Positions 63,023 through 64,000 of a stretch of DNA of 64,000 nt are shown piece after piece. The stretch lies in NCBI RefSeq assembly GCF_000380185.1, contig NZ_KB904751.1:1-64000 (forward strand), read 5' to 3'. Both the position numbers and the translations under genes were made by a program. The notes under the pieces were generated by a model, which was given only the letters and a program-made list of their open reading frames with translations, was not told the DNA's origin and ran no database searches. The number at the start of each line of letters is the position of its first letter. The first letter of the stretch is position 1. This stretch comes from Thiofilum flexile DSM 14609 (GTDB taxonomy: Bacteria > Pseudomonadota > Gammaproteobacteria > Thiotrichales > Thiotrichaceae).

Positions 63023-64000
63023 ATGAAGTCTCCAGTATTGAAGTCGACCTTAATGCATCGCTTAGGTGTATTACCACTAATCATTTCCTTAGCGGTATCG
63101 AATTATCCCGCTTTAGCGGCGGAGAATGATCCTGCCATTAATATTCAAGGGGGGGATATTCGTGCTTTAGTGGAGTTAGTGTCTAAACGTACGGGGCGTA
63201 ACTTTGTGATTGATCCCTCAGTTCGGGCAGAGGTCACTTTTATTTCGGGGCGTGGCATTACCGATTCCGAACTCTATGATGCTTTTATTTCGATTTTACA
63301 AGTGCATAACTTATCGGCTGTTGATACTGGCAATATTACTAAAATCGTTCCTATCAATCGCTCGGTACAAAATGTGGCTCCCATTATAGGCGGGAGTGCT
63401 AATTCTAAAACCAATCAAACCGCCCATTCACGCAAGTCAAGTGCTCCAGATCCTGCACCCAATACTACTCCAGCTCCCCCTTCGATGGCAGGGCCTAATC
63501 TGGATTTTGGTGCCTATCCAGAGGCTACGCCATCGATTGTGCCGGAGCAAAGTCGCTTACAAGGCGAAACCCCTCCTGTTGAGATTGATGCGAATTTACC
63601 CCCCGGATTAATCCAGCCCACAACTCCCGCGAATATTATTCCGCCCGTGCCAGAGGAGAATGGTTTACCCCGTTTGGCACCTGATGAAGTGGTGACACAA
63701 GTGTTGCGCTTGCAATATGTACCGGCTATTACTGCCAATGCCACGTTGGTGCCTTTAGCAGGGCAAGGTGATACCCGTGTACAAATGAATCAAACTAGTA
63801 ATTCACTCATTGTCACCGGACGCGCTCAAAACGTGGCACGGGTGATTGAGTTAGCCAAAAGTATTGATCGCCCGAATAATGATGGCTTTGATTTAATTAA
63901 TCTAAAATATGCGGTCGCTACCCAAATTGCACAAACCTTACAGCAGTTAATTGGTGCTGGTGGGGTGCAGTTACCTGATGGTGGGGTATTACCAGGGGGA
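63023..64000 (+). CDS. gspD: type II secretion secretin GspD, 5' part (cut by window edge)
   Basis: The frame is open to the end of the window (326 codons). A signal peptide (MKSPVLKSTLMHRLGVLPLI, ending PALAA) is followed by the N0 domain: INIQGGDIRALVELVSKRTG, RNFVIDPSVRAEVTFI, ITDSELYDAFISILQVHNL. Then comes a Pro/Ser-rich linker of about 100 residues (125-220), and an N1 domain with TQVLRLQYVPAITANATLVP, SNSLIVTGRAQNVARVIELA and a beginning N2 domain (FDLINLKYAVATQIAQTLQQ). Outer-membrane secretin for folded proteins. The long linker between N0 and N1 is unusual, as in E. coli it is short. Other gsp genes should follow right of the window. Confidence 0.92.
   Translation, partial: MKSPVLKSTLMHRLGVLPLIISLAVSNYPALAAENDPAINIQGGDIRALVELVSKRTGRNFVIDPSVRAEVTFISGRGITDSELYDAFISILQVHNLSAVDTGNITKIVPINRSVQNVAPIIGGSANSKTNQTAHSRKSSAPDPAPNTTPAPPSMAGPNLDFGAYPEATPSIVPEQSRLQGETPPVEIDANLPPGLIQPTTPANIIPPVPEENGLPRLAPDEVVTQVLRLQYVPAITANATLVPLAGQGDTRVQMNQTSNSLIVTGRAQNVARVIELAKSIDRPNNDGFDLINLKYAVATQIAQTLQQLIGAGGVQLPDGGVLPGG

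Overview
The window looks like chromosomal DNA from a Gram-negative gammaproteobacterium. The run aat, trxB, ftsK, lolA, rarA matches the enterobacterial gene order in that neighbourhood. Outer-membrane machinery (LolA, TonB/ExbBD, a TonB-dependent receptor, a type II secretin, lipoproteins) confirms a diderm. Codon usage leans to A/T and to TTA/TTG leucines, and several genes start with TTG or GTG. A full-length pyruvate carboxylase and a seven-subunit-type Mrp antiporter would fit a filamentous sulphur oxidiser of the Thiothrix/Thiofilum group, but that assignment is inference from style and gene content only.

Layout. 1-630: the 3' end of an IS982-type transposase, then three copies of an intergenic repeat. 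0.6-8.9 kb: core genes (aat, trxB, ftsK, lolA, rarA) and a GMC oxidoreductase. 9-17 kb: an unrecognised beta-helix-like protein, recB and recD, with a lipoprotein gene pointing the other way between them and no recC in view. 17-30 kb: msrB, a 51-codon small ORF, a DUF1624 membrane protein, a desaturase, a 2-hydroxyacid dehydrogenase, an MltB-type transglycosylase, a TacA/TacT-type toxin-antitoxin pair, a GIY-YIG protein, pyruvate carboxylase and an AAA/PD-(D/E)XK protein. 30-33 kb: gloA-thiP-thiQ and a lipoprotein.

33-41 kb is an iron region: a ferric-iron binding protein, a PiuC-type hydroxylase and a siderophore receptor on the minus strand, divergent from exbB-exbD-tonB across two Fur-box-like palindromes. 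It continues with bfd and two bacterioferritin genes whose active-site residues are complementary. 41-47 kb is the mrp antiporter operon. 47.8-50 kb holds a tnpB-only IS200/IS605-type element beside a 5'-truncated copy of a small membrane-protein gene whose intact copy lies at 53.7 kb. 50-56 kb: a Sel1-repeat protein, a LysR/SDR divergent pair, a UMF1-type transporter and a cysteine-free Rrf2 regulator.

56.4-60.4 kb is accessory: a truncated Rhs C-terminal module with two overlapping downstream ORFs (likely toxin and immunity), an Rpn-type nuclease at the Rhs break, and a TM/ankyrin gene pair. The right end carries an unusual isocitrate-dehydrogenase-like gene, an EamA transporter and the 5' part of gspD, cut by the window edge.

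The most striking unexplained signal is a dispersed family of about 104-131 bp intergenic palindromes (three full copies with a shared core at 14.6, 53.5 and 62.8 kb, a divergent one at 53.9 kb and a remnant at 17.1 kb). Their long terminal arms change in sequence between copies, and in most copies the pairing is kept. No tRNA, rRNA or CRISPR array was recognised.
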